Made by a program: the position numbers and the translations under genes
From: Parachitinimonas caeni
GTDB taxonomy: Bacteria; Pseudomonadota; Gammaproteobacteria; Burkholderiales; Chitinimonadaceae
DNA length: 35,280 nucleotides
Direction: 5' to 3'
Assembly (NCBI RefSeq): GCF_030129945.1
Contig: NZ_JARRAF010000043.1
Location: 1-35,280, forward strand
In this document: in pieces, positions 7,564-15,758 of the stretch
How positions within the stretch are numbered: the first letter of the stretch is position 1
Layout: each line of letters opens with the position of its first letter
The notes under the pieces: generated by a model
Databases searched by the model: none
What the model was told of the DNA's origin: nothing
The model's input: the letters and a program-made list of their open reading frames with translations, nothing else

Positions 7564-8301
7564 CTACGCTTCGTGCAGGGCTGCGAGCTGCGTGGCATCG
7601 AGTTCCTGCCACTGGCCCGGCTGCAGCGCCGACAACGGCGTGTGATCGAGCCGCAGCGCGCCGATACCTACCCGGTGCAACGCGTCCACGCGGTTGCTGG
7701 CAGCGGCCACCATGCGCTTCACCTGATGATACTTGCCCTGGTCGATGGTCATGGATAGCCGATGTGTGTCGAGCTGATGGCAGGCCAGCGCAGCCAGGGG
7801 GGCAGGTTCGTCGTGCAGCTGCACCCCGGCAAGCAGTGCGGCAATTAGCTCGGCACTGACTGGGTGGCGCGTGTGGACTTCGTAAGTCTTGCTGACGTGC
7901 CGCCGGGGCGAGGCCAGGCTGTGCAGCCAGGGGCCATCGTCAGACAGCAGCAGCAGACCGGTGGTGTCGGCATCCAGTCGGCCGGCCGCCTGTACCCCCC
8001 GCTGCACAAAGTGTCGGGGAAGCAGGCTGAACACCGGGCGATGGTGCTGGGGGGCGTGCGAGCACTCGTAGCCTGCTGGCTTGTACAGCGCCAGATACAG
8101 CTTGTCACGCCACAGCCAGTCTGCGTCATCCACCGTCAGGCACAGCGAAGGCTCCGGCAGAAATTCGGTACGGGCATCGTCGATGACCTCCCCATTGACG
8201 GCAACCCTGCCAAGCGCGATCAGCTGTCGGCATTCCTTGCGGCTGCCAAAGCCTTGCGACTGCAACAGGCGTTCGAGGGATTGTGGGCGGGACGACTTCA
8301 T
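7564..8301 (-). CDS. rsuA: 16S rRNA pseudouridine(516) synthase RsuA-like
   Basis: The enzyme converts a uridine of 16S rRNA (position 516 in E. coli) to pseudouridine during small-subunit assembly. The 245-residue product has an N-terminal S4 RNA-binding domain (about 7-50, SLERLLQSQGFGSRKECRQLI...GRVAVNG) and a catalytic domain. The latter contains LYKPAGYECS, the active-site motif GRLDADTTGLLLL with catalytic Asp110, SPRRHVSKTYEV, and GKYHQVKRMVAA with LHRVGIG. This order and the GKYHQVKRM motif match RsuA better than RluB, RluE or RluF. The frame has an earlier ATG at 8337, but the ATG at 8301 gives a family-like N-terminus. No neighbour suggests another role. It is probably transcribed alone. 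Confidence 0.85.
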   Translation of the reverse strand: MKSSRPQSLERLLQSQGFGSRKECRQLIALGRVAVNGEVIDDARTEFLPEPSLCLTVDDADWLWRDKLYLALYKPAGYECSHAPQHHRPVFSLLPRHFVQRGVQAAGRLDADTTGLLLLSDDGPWLHSLASPRRHVSKTYEVHTRHPVSAELIAALLAGVQLHDEPAPLAALACHQLDTHRLSMTIDQGKYHQVKRMVAAASNRVDALHRVGIGALRLDHTPLSALQPGQWQELDATQLAALHEA

Positions 8302-8476
8302 GGCGATGACGACGAAGGGTGAGCGGGGCGCCATCATAGCGCAAACGTCGGGTGGCCTTTGTCTATGATGGTTCGTAGGCTTTAACCTGGTCGCTGTTGA
8401 CCGCTTGCATCCAAGGCTGAAACAGAAACCTCAACAGCGCCAGACTCTGCATACCGCAACGCACCGGAGGTAACAC

Positions 8477-9097
8477 ATGAAAGCGCTGTTCCTGACCCTG
8501 GCATTGGCTGCATCCAGCGTGCTGGCCGCTGATATAACGGCTGGCAGTTATAACGTACAAGGCAAAAATCCAAACGGCTCGCCCTATAAAGGGACGCTCA
8601 AGATCAGCGGCAAGGGCGTTTACAAGGTGAATTGGTCGGTGGGTTCAAACTATTCAGGCATTGGGCTGGATATGGGCAATCTGTTTGCCGTTGGCTGGGG
8701 CAAGGGCAAATGCGGGGCTGCGCTCTACAAGATCGAGGGCGGCAAGCTCAGCGGTGAGTGGGTGGACCCTAGCGTGCCCAAACGTGGCAGTGAGCAGGGC
8801 AGTGGTGGCGACTTCAAGGGCAATTACCCGATTAAAGGCAAAAGCCCGGATGGCGGCAGCTACGAAGGCACGATTTCCATCGAGCCGCGCGGCGCCGTGT
8901 ACAAGCTGGGCTGGAAGGGTGAGGAGAGCTACAACGGTGTTGGCGTGCGTCAGGGCAATATGCTGGCCGTTGGCTGGGGTGGTGAAAACTGCGGGGTTGT
9001 GGTGTACGAAGTAAAAGCCGACGGTGGCATGAGTGGCAGCTGGGCCGTTTATGGTGAAAACAATCTGGGAAGCGAAGAGCTGAGCAAAGGCTGGTAA
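8477..9097 (+). CDS. Secreted protein with two tandem beta-rich repeats
   Basis: I do not know a function for this 206-residue protein. A signal peptide covers residues 1-18 (ending VLAA). Two repeats of about 80-90 residues follow (about 23-103 and 115-206). Each begins G-x-Y-x-(V/I)-x-G-K-x-P-(N/D)-G, continues with Y-K/E-G-T-(L/I)-x-I and V-Y-K-(V/L)-x-W, and has a Y-x-G-(I/V)-G-(L/V)-x-x-G-N-(L/M) step. It then reads AVGWG, a C-G pair, Y-(K/E)-(I/V) and G-x-(L/M)-S-G-(E/S)-W. Each repeat has a single Cys in the CG motif. Such repeats occur in uncharacterised exported proteins of many bacteria; some are annotated as fibronectin-binding, which I cannot verify. The strong ribosome-binding site GGAGGT at 8466-8471 fixes the ATG. 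Its 3' end lies 17 bases from the convergent cyclase gene. Confidence 0.75.
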   Translation: MKALFLTLALAASSVLAADITAGSYNVQGKNPNGSPYKGTLKISGKGVYKVNWSVGSNYSGIGLDMGNLFAVGWGKGKCGAALYKIEGGKLSGEWVDPSVPKRGSEQGSGGDFKGNYPIKGKSPDGGSYEGTISIEPRGAVYKLGWKGEESYNGVGVRQGNMLAVGWGGENCGVVVYEVKADGGMSGSWAVYGENNLGSEELSKGW

Positions 9098-9114
9098 ACC
9101 CCCTGGCCGGGGCC

Positions 9115-12100
9115 TTATCCCGCTCCGGCCAGAACGACCTGATTGCGCCCCTTGGCCTTGGCGGTGTAGAGCGCCTGGTCGGCCGCAGATACCAGATACT
9201 CAGGGTTGACCCCGCTCAGCGGGATGACGGTTGCCTGGCCGATACTGAGCGTGATGAAGCTGCCGGTGGCCGAGAATGCATGCGGGATCGCCTCGTGCTG
9301 CAGGAGATCCCGAATGCGATGGGTGACAATGGCCGCGCCGCCCAGATCCGTCTCTGGCAGGATCATTGCAAATTCCTCGCCACCGTAGCGGGCCACGAAA
9401 TCACTGGGGCGGCTTGCGGCGTTGACCAGCACACCGGCGACCCGCTTCAGGCATTCGTCGCCAGCCTGATGGCCGTAGCTGTCGTTGTATCTCTTAAAGT
9501 AATCGACGTCGATCATCAGCAGGGTCAGAAAACTGCCATTACGCGCCGAACGCTGCCACTCCGCCAGCAGGGTCTGGTCAAAAAAGCGGCGATTGGCAAC
9601 CTTGGTCAGACCATCCTGATTCACCATGCGTTTCAACTCGGCATTGGCTTGCTGCAGCTTGGCATTGGTATCGATGACCAGCTGCTGGGCGGTGCGCAGT
9701 TCGCCGATGGTTTCCTGCAACTGTCGCTCATGGCGCTTGTTGGCGGTCACGTCACGCAACACCAGAATGTAGACGGGCGTGGCCTCGGCTGCCGAGTCGC
9801 CGATCAGCACTTCCAGCTCGATGGTGCCGCCATCCTTATGCCGGCCTGTGGTTTCCAGATGCAAGCCGTGGTTGTGTCGGGGCTGTTGCGAAGCCAGCGC
9901 CGCACGCCGCTCCAGCAGCTCAGGTAGCGACTCCGGCACGATCTGCTCCAGCCGGTGGCCGATCAGCTCGTGCGGGCCATAGCCAAACACATCGACCACC
10001 GCCGGATTGACGGAGTCGATTTCGCCGGCGCAGCTGACGGTGACGACGGCATCCTGTACCCCTTCGAGGATGGCATTGAGCCGGACTTCGTTGCGCATCA
10101 ACCGCGATTCGATGGTCTTGATTTCGGACAGATCGTGGGCGATGGTGGCGGTAAAGCCGACCGGTTTGCCGTTCTGCAGCGGGGCGATGATGGTCTGCAG
10201 GGTGTCGTGGACCTTGCCGGTCTTGTCCAGCCATTGCGTCTCGCCCGTCCACGAACCTTGGGCCTGGGCGGTCGGGATGCCGGTCTGCATGATCAGGCGA
10301 TTGGTCCAGTCCGGATGATGGTCGGTGATGTGGTGGCTGGTCAGCTCTTCAATCGAGGAGAACCCCAGCAGCCGCAGGCCTGCCGGGTTCATGTAGAGCT
10401 GATTGCCTTTGAGGTCGGCGATGCCGACTACATCCGGCAGATGCTCGATGACGGCGATCAGGCGATCACGTTCCGCCTCGAAGGCTTTCTGGCGGCTGAT
10501 GTCGATGGCGATCCCGACATAGCCTGTCACATTCCCCTGCTCGTCCCGTACCGGAGTGATCGATAGCAGGACGGGGAAGCGGTGGCCATCTTTATGGATA
10601 TATGTCCATTCCCCCATCTCCATGCCGTTGGCCTGGGTCTGGAACATCATCGACTCCAGCCCCGGCTCGACGGGGCGGCCTAGTGCTTCCGATACCTTGA
10701 CGGCATGCCGCACCAGCTCTTCGGGAACGTGAAACAGTGCAGGCGTCGCCTTGCCGACCAGACGGTCGGCGCTGTGGCCGAGCATGTTCTCGGCGGCCGT
10801 GTTGAAAAAGACGATGGTGCCTTCTTTGTCGGTTGAAATAATCGCGTAAGCCGCCGAGTTGAGAATGGCCCGCTGCATGGCATCACGTTCGGTGAGCCGA
10901 TGCTCTGCGATCTTGCGCGCCGAGGTATCGCGGGCGGTTACGGCAACGCCGTTGCTCAGCGGGATGACCTGCTGCTGCAGCCAGCCGATCGGCAGCTCGG
11001 GCGTGTTGAGCTCCAGCTCCTCGCTGATAAAGGTGCCCGACTCGACAACCTCGCGGTACTGAGCAATCAGCTGCCGGGCCAGACTGGGCGGAAACAGCGA
11101 AGAAAGTGGCTGATTGATGGCACTCTCCCGCTCGGCGCCAATCAGGCGCAAGGCATTGGGGTTGGCTTCAACCAGAATGAAATCGACGATCTGCCAGGCC
11201 TCATCCTTGGCAACCTCGAAGACGAAGATGGCATCGAGACTGCCGGTGAAGGTGGCGCGCAGCAACTCTTCGCTGCGGGCGATCGACGACTGCATGCGGG
11301 CGATTTCCGTGACGTCGCGCACGATCTGTACGGCACCGATCAGCTCGCCGGAATGGGCTCGGCATGGGCTGAACGAAATGTCATAGCGCTTGCGGCCCGC
11401 GTCCTCTCCCAGAGACTGCCGAACGCTGAAGACTTCGCCCTGCAGGGCGCGGCCCCATAGCATCAGCAGCTCGCCGCGATCACGCGGCCGGTGCCGCAAA
11501 CATTCAAGCAGATTGTCACCAATGGCCAGCTCGATTCCGTACAGGCCATGAAACTCGTCGCGAAACGCACGATTGAACAACGAGAAGCCAAAGCCCAGAT
11601 CCAGCGCGGCAATCATATCGGCGCTGCCATTGACGACCCCTTCCAGCATCTCTTTGGCGGCCGTTACCGCCTGCAGCTGGCGGGTACTGGTCGTCAGGTC
11701 ATGCCAGCTCAGCCACTGCAGCGGCATATGAAGATCCAGCCCCAGCGGTGTGGCCTCGCAACGTGCCCATAGCGTCGCCCCTAGCGTGTTGACCAGCCGG
11801 CACTCGGCGACAGACCAGGCTTGCGGGGTGTCGGTTTGTCGCCGCGCGTCAAAGCCGGTGCGATCTTCGAGCTGGATCATGTGTAGCCAACCATCTCCAG
11901 CCGCTTCAGCCCCTGGTCCCATCCAGCGTTGCCAGCCGGGATTGGCATGCAGGCAACGACCTTCCTGGTCTAGCAACAGCGCTGGCTGTGGCAGGGCATC
12001 GAGCATGGCGGCAAAGGTGGGAAGTCCGGGCCGCAGCGTCTTGTTGCGGCGGGCTTCGCGCAGCTGGAGGGTGGCAATCAGCGCGGCAAGGCCGATTCCA

Positions 12101-13188
12101 AGCAGGCTCGCCAATGCGAGTGAGATCCAGCGCATGGTGGTGATGCTGGTCATCTCGGCAGCCAGCTGACTGCGGTCGTAGCGGGCGACCAGCGTCCAGC
12201 GATAAGGGTCATCGCTGCTGATCAGGGGCAGGCGCGTATAAGCGTTGCCGACACCCAGGCTGGCCGGCAGCGTCAGCGGCATGATGTGCTCGTAGATCCA
12301 GAGCTCCCCATCCCCACTGAAAACACCCGACTCTGTTGCCTGCAGGGCTTTCCAGGCGTGCGGATGGGCTTTATCGACGCTGATACCTTGATGCCGCATC
12401 TGATTGAAACGGTTTTCCGGCAGCCCCCCCATCAGCCAGTTGCCGTGGCGATCGAGCATCCAGAACTCAGCCGTGCCGTTGCCCGTACTGCGCAGACGCT
12501 CAAATAGCGGCTCTGCCAGCAGATTCAGCACGACCACCCCGCGCCGCTCTCGATGCGCGCCAAACAGGGACATGGCTAGCCGCAGCACTGGCTTTTGCGG
12601 TTCCACAATCTGGCCGCGTTCGGTCTGGATAACGGGCGGCGAGAGGTAAATCTGGCCAAAGCTCAAACGATTGGCGTAGATGAACTCATCATCGGTCGAG
12701 AGATTGCGCAGTTGCGCAGCGGGCACCAGTGTAGGCAGCCCGTGATTCATATTGATGCGAAAGCGCTCATTGCCACGGTCATCGAGTATCTGCATGCGGT
12801 CGAAGACCCGACGGCGTTCCATGAAATGCAGATAGCGCTCCTGAGTCAGGCTGGCCGAGCCCAGGGGCGCCTCGAAAACGGCGGTCATCTCATCCGGCCC
12901 GGCCAGCGATTCCAGATTGGTGGCGGCTTCGGCCAGCGCTTGCCCCAACTCCCGTCGTGCCAGATTCAGCCAGCTCTGCTGGCTTGCAATCAGTTGCGTC
13001 TGCTTTTGGCTGCGCGCCCAGCGTTCGAGCAATGTACTGCCTGCCAATGCGATCAGCAGGAAGGTCGCCAGCCACGGCATGAAACGGTTTAGCCAGTAAC
13101 GACGCCATTTCTGGCTGTCGGAGGATTCTGCAGATAGCCCTGGCACTATGCGATTCCGTGTGATGGATGAAGGAAGCAACTCCGGCAT
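9115..13188 (-). CDS. Membrane-bound diguanylate cyclase with six PAS domains
   Basis: The 1357-residue protein should make cyclic di-GMP from two GTP. It starts with a membrane helix (about 35-54), then a periplasmic sensor of Cache-like layout (about 55-345) and a second helix (about 354-376). A chain of PAS/PAC units follows, starting near 390, 512, 640, 770, 906 and 1026; several show the N-x-A-x-x-x-L-G pattern. A short coiled coil (about 1150-1190) leads to the GGDEF domain (about 1192-1353). The active-site motif is GGEEF at 1269-1273, intact for catalysis. An RxxD (RPSD) five residues before it is a product-inhibition I-site. No EAL or HD-GYP domain is present, so it is a synthase only. 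It is unusually long for the family. A gene for an efflux regulator is divergent at 13461. Confidence 0.92.
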   Translation of the reverse strand: MPELLPSSITRNRIVPGLSAESSDSQKWRRYWLNRFMPWLATFLLIALAGSTLLERWARSQKQTQLIASQQSWLNLARRELGQALAEAATNLESLAGPDEMTAVFEAPLGSASLTQERYLHFMERRRVFDRMQILDDRGNERFRINMNHGLPTLVPAAQLRNLSTDDEFIYANRLSFGQIYLSPPVIQTERGQIVEPQKPVLRLAMSLFGAHRERRGVVVLNLLAEPLFERLRSTGNGTAEFWMLDRHGNWLMGGLPENRFNQMRHQGISVDKAHPHAWKALQATESGVFSGDGELWIYEHIMPLTLPASLGVGNAYTRLPLISSDDPYRWTLVARYDRSQLAAEMTSITTMRWISLALASLLGIGLAALIATLQLREARRNKTLRPGLPTFAAMLDALPQPALLLDQEGRCLHANPGWQRWMGPGAEAAGDGWLHMIQLEDRTGFDARRQTDTPQAWSVAECRLVNTLGATLWARCEATPLGLDLHMPLQWLSWHDLTTSTRQLQAVTAAKEMLEGVVNGSADMIAALDLGFGFSLFNRAFRDEFHGLYGIELAIGDNLLECLRHRPRDRGELLMLWGRALQGEVFSVRQSLGEDAGRKRYDISFSPCRAHSGELIGAVQIVRDVTEIARMQSSIARSEELLRATFTGSLDAIFVFEVAKDEAWQIVDFILVEANPNALRLIGAERESAINQPLSSLFPPSLARQLIAQYREVVESGTFISEELELNTPELPIGWLQQQVIPLSNGVAVTARDTSARKIAEHRLTERDAMQRAILNSAAYAIISTDKEGTIVFFNTAAENMLGHSADRLVGKATPALFHVPEELVRHAVKVSEALGRPVEPGLESMMFQTQANGMEMGEWTYIHKDGHRFPVLLSITPVRDEQGNVTGYVGIAIDISRQKAFEAERDRLIAVIEHLPDVVGIADLKGNQLYMNPAGLRLLGFSSIEELTSHHITDHHPDWTNRLIMQTGIPTAQAQGSWTGETQWLDKTGKVHDTLQTIIAPLQNGKPVGFTATIAHDLSEIKTIESRLMRNEVRLNAILEGVQDAVVTVSCAGEIDSVNPAVVDVFGYGPHELIGHRLEQIVPESLPELLERRAALASQQPRHNHGLHLETTGRHKDGGTIELEVLIGDSAAEATPVYILVLRDVTANKRHERQLQETIGELRTAQQLVIDTNAKLQQANAELKRMVNQDGLTKVANRRFFDQTLLAEWQRSARNGSFLTLLMIDVDYFKRYNDSYGHQAGDECLKRVAGVLVNAASRPSDFVARYGGEEFAMILPETDLGGAAIVTHRIRDLLQHEAIPHAFSATGSFITLSIGQATVIPLSGVNPEYLVSAADQALYTAKAKGRNQVVLAGAG

Positions 13189-13272
13189 CGCGACACAGGA
13201 TTTTGCCGCGTTCTGCTCACCGCACGATGCTAAGGGCGATGAGCGGGAGGTAGGTGGAGTCTGCCTTCTTTA

Positions 13273-13278
13273 AATATA
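13273..13278 (-). promoter_or_regulatory. Possible -10 element of the cyclase gene
   Basis: The minus strand reads TATATT here, 85 bases upstream of the cyclase start. The matching -35 (TTACTG at 18-base spacing) is poor. The stretch is the only AT-rich one close to the gene start. Confidence 0.25.
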
Positions 13279-13397
13279 GGGTACGAAATGATCCGGCAGT
13301 AAGCCGGTGAGCCTGGGTGGCCCGGCAGGCATAGCGGGAGGTTTGCTGCCATTTGTCGGAAAACGCCGACCGGGTGCTGCCAAACGCAATATCGAGG

Positions 13398-13441
13398 TAG
13401 ACATACTGTGAGGTATTTTTATAAAATACTAATCAGTATGT
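13398..13441 (+). promoter_or_regulatory. Promoter with nested dyad operator for the tetR-RND operon
   Basis: Two nested inverted repeats share one centre at 13421. The outer arms are ACATACTG (13401-13408) and CAGTATGT (13434-13441). The inner arms are GTATTTT (13413-13419) and AAAATAC (13423-13429). All arms are perfect and all spacers symmetric. The same bases can be read as two ATAC-N6-GTAT sites whose centres are 23 bases apart. A TAGACA (13398-13403) and TAAAAT (13422-13427) pair at 18-base spacing makes a promoter that the dyad covers. Autorepression by the TetR-family protein is the natural reading. Confidence 0.7.
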
Positions 13442-13460
13442 TTAGTGGGGGCTGTGTACC

Positions 13461-14303
13461 TTGGATCACCGACAACTTCATCAGAAAGCGCTCGACGGCT
13501 TGCGGCTTGCTGCCGGCAAAAAGCCGTTGACCGACGTCAACTATGGCGATATCGCTGCCGAAGCTGGTTTGCCCTGGCAAACGGTACGCCGCCTTCTGGG
13601 CGGGCGTGAGCGGTTTGGTGAATGGCTCAACCCCGAAAGTGTTGATCATGCGCCGACGCCCAGCGATTCCCGCAGCCGCATTCTTGATTCAGCCGCCAAG
13701 GTTTTCGCGCGCAAAGGCTATCAGGGCGCCTCGCTCGACGAAGTAGCGGCCGACGCCGGCATGACCAAGGGGGCGGTGTACTGGAATTTCTCCAGCAAGA
13801 GCGAACTCTTTTTTGCCTTGCTGGATGCGCGCTTCATGCGTGAAGTCAACGAGCACATGCCCAGGGCGGTTGAATCCAACGCTGCCAACCCTGATCGCAA
13901 GGCTGCCTTGACCGATATGCTGCTCGATATGGTGGCACGGCTTGAACAAGACCCGGACTGGCCACGGCTTTTTATCGAATTCATGGGCGAAACCCGAGCG
14001 CCGGAAGTCCGTGAGAGGCTGGCAGATATGTATGAGCACTCCTACCGGATGACGGTAGCGATGATCGAGCAGATCAATGCCCATGCCGGCCTGCCCCCTG
14101 TTGGCGAGCGTGCCCAGGCGATGGCTGTCTTCTGGGGCGCCCTGATTGACGGATTGGTGCTGGCCTGGATCGTCAACCCGCAGCGCATTCATCTGCGGTC
14201 CTTGATTCCGCAGATCGTCGATATGCTGTGGCAAGGGCTGTCACCCGATGCCGAGCAGGCGCCTGCGGGCCTGGCCAGCTCTCCTGACAGGTTGCACTCG
14301 TAA
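13461..14303 (+). CDS. TetR-family regulator with two N-terminal helix-turn-helix domains
   Basis: This is a repressor-type protein of 280 residues, against roughly 190-220 usual for the family. The extra length is a second TetR_N-like domain: residues about 10-55 (LTDVNYGDIAAEAGLPWQTV, then RRLLGGRERFGEWL) precede the canonical one at 72-118 (ILDSAAKVFARKGYQGASLD, then EVAADAGMTKGAVYWNFSSK). The C-terminal ligand/dimer domain follows (about 125-260) and resembles AcrR-like regulators. No ATG exists near the start; TTG at 13461 has a G-rich stretch (13447-13451) 9 bases upstream, and the in-frame stop at 13443 limits alternatives. It heads an operon with the membrane-fusion and RND pump genes and overlies a nested operator upstream. 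It most likely represses its own operon and responds to a pump substrate. Confidence 0.85.
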   Translation: MDHRQLHQKALDGLRLAAGKKPLTDVNYGDIAAEAGLPWQTVRRLLGGRERFGEWLNPESVDHAPTPSDSRSRILDSAAKVFARKGYQGASLDEVAADAGMTKGAVYWNFSSKSELFFALLDARFMREVNEHMPRAVESNAANPDRKAALTDMLLDMVARLEQDPDWPRLFIEFMGETRAPEVRERLADMYEHSYRMTVAMIEQINAHAGLPPVGERAQAMAVFWGALIDGLVLAWIVNPQRIHLRSLIPQIVDMLWQGLSPDAEQAPAGLASSPDRLHS

Positions 14304-14431
14304 TGCCAGGGTCCGCCCGATACCGAGGCTGGGAAGAACCGGCGGATGCTGTCGCCCTCTAATTGAGCCAGTCCCAGTCAGCAAACCGAATAAAGACAAA
14401 CTTGACGAGATACATAGCAAAGGAAGCAATC

Positions 14432-15607
14432 ATGACCCCGCAAACGCAATCCAAACGTTCGCTTTTCTCCCGCAAGACGATATGGCTCGCCCTGGCTGGC
14501 GCCTTGTTGATAGGGGGATTTGCCATGCATCGCGGCCAGACGGTCTCCGCCGCCAGCAAGGACAACAAAAAGCCCGAGCCGCCGGCAGTGCTGGAGCTGT
14601 CGAGCACCGATCTGGCAAAGGCGGCGCTCGGTGAATTGCGGCAGAGCATTGCCCTGTCCGGCACCTTGTCGCCGGTGAATCAGACCCGGGTGAATGCCGA
14701 AGTCGATGGGGTCGTTGCCGAGGTGCTGGTGCGACCCGGTGATCAGGTCAAGCGCGGACAGGTATTGGCCCGTATCGAAACGGCTGATCTCAATAATCAA
14801 GTGAAAACCCAGAGCGCAAATCTGGAGCGCAGCCGGGCCGAACTCGCGCTGGCAGAGAAAAACCGTGATCGCTCGGCCAATTTGCTCAAGCAGAATTTCA
14901 TTTCGCCCAATAGTCACGACTCGGCCGAAAACGCCCTGATTGCCGCCCGTGCCGCTGTCAAGGCGGATGAAGCCAGACTGGCCGTCGCCGGCAAGGCCCT
15001 GCAGGACGCCGTGGTCAAGGCGCCTTTTGACGGCTTTATTGCTGAGCGCACTGCTCAGCCAGGCCAGCGCATCGGCATCAATGCGCCGTTGTTCAGCCTG
15101 GTGGACCTGAAAGAACTGGAGTTCGAGGCTAATCTGCCGGTTTCCAGCCTGGGGGCCGTGAAGATCGGCCAGGAGCTGACCCTCCGGGTGGAGGGTTTTG
15201 GCGATCGTCAGTTCGGTGGGCATGTCGAGCGGATCAACCCAACCGCACAGGCAGGCTCCCGCATGATTCCCATCTACATCCGCATTGCCAACCCCAAGGC
15301 CGAGTTGCGTGGCGGCATGTTCGCCCAGAGTGAGCTGACGCTGCAGAAGGCTTCGGATGCCGTGACCCTGCCGATGTTGGCGATCCGGGGGCTGGAGCAA
15401 AAGCAGCCACTGGCGCTGGTGGTGAAGGACGGCAAGTTGATTGAGCGCAAGCTCAAGCTCGGGCTGATCAGCGAAACCACGCAGCAGGCCCAGGTGCTGG
15501 AAGGGCTGGCGGCGGGTGAGCAGGTGGTGATTGCCAAGCTGGCATCCCTCAAGCCGGGACAGCAGGTCAAGCTACCGGCCCCACCCCCGCCCGCTCCCAA
15601 GAGCTGA
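14432..15607 (+). CDS. RND efflux periplasmic adaptor (membrane-fusion protein)
   Basis: The 391-residue adaptor links the inner-membrane RND pump to an outer-membrane channel. An N-terminal hydrophobic segment (about 17-33) is a signal or anchor; there is no lipobox cysteine, so it is probably not a lipoprotein. The first half of the lipoyl domain reads VNAEVDGVVAEVLVRPGDQV (about 90-110), and an alpha-hairpin follows (about 120-185, heptad-rich). The second lipoyl half is VVKAPFDGFIAERTAQPGQR, followed by a beta-barrel and a membrane-proximal domain. A proline-rich tail (PAPPPPAP) ends the protein. The frame is open from 14363, but ATG 14432 has AGGA at correct spacing and starts just before the hydrophobic segment. 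It follows tetR by 128 bases and precedes the pump by 151 bases, the usual order of HAE1-type efflux operons. Confidence 0.9.
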   Translation: MTPQTQSKRSLFSRKTIWLALAGALLIGGFAMHRGQTVSAASKDNKKPEPPAVLELSSTDLAKAALGELRQSIALSGTLSPVNQTRVNAEVDGVVAEVLVRPGDQVKRGQVLARIETADLNNQVKTQSANLERSRAELALAEKNRDRSANLLKQNFISPNSHDSAENALIAARAAVKADEARLAVAGKALQDAVVKAPFDGFIAERTAQPGQRIGINAPLFSLVDLKELEFEANLPVSSLGAVKIGQELTLRVEGFGDRQFGGHVERINPTAQAGSRMIPIYIRIANPKAELRGGMFAQSELTLQKASDAVTLPMLAIRGLEQKQPLALVVKDGKLIERKLKLGLISETTQQAQVLEGLAAGEQVVIAKLASLKPGQQVKLPAPPPPAPKS

Positions 15608-15758
15608 GTTCGACTCCCGCTTGACCCCTGTGCAGGGGCTGAAAGCACCTGCCGGGGCAGTTCGCGCCCAAAACACAGAACGGCAGTGAGCAAGGCGGAT
15701 GCAGGCTGGGGACAGCCTGTATCGGGTGCTTGCTGTCCAGAAATCGAAAGGAAGCGGT

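Noticed and set aside
13290-13380. Possible riboswitch leader before the cyclase gene
   Set aside because: The GC-rich stretch has several small stems but no consensus of cyclic di-GMP, cobalamin or glycine riboswitches that I could find, and it lies upstream of the likely promoter.
14378-15400. A 340-codon minus-strand frame opposite the adaptor gene
   Set aside because: Antisense shadow of a clear membrane-fusion protein; no ribosome-binding site or family match.
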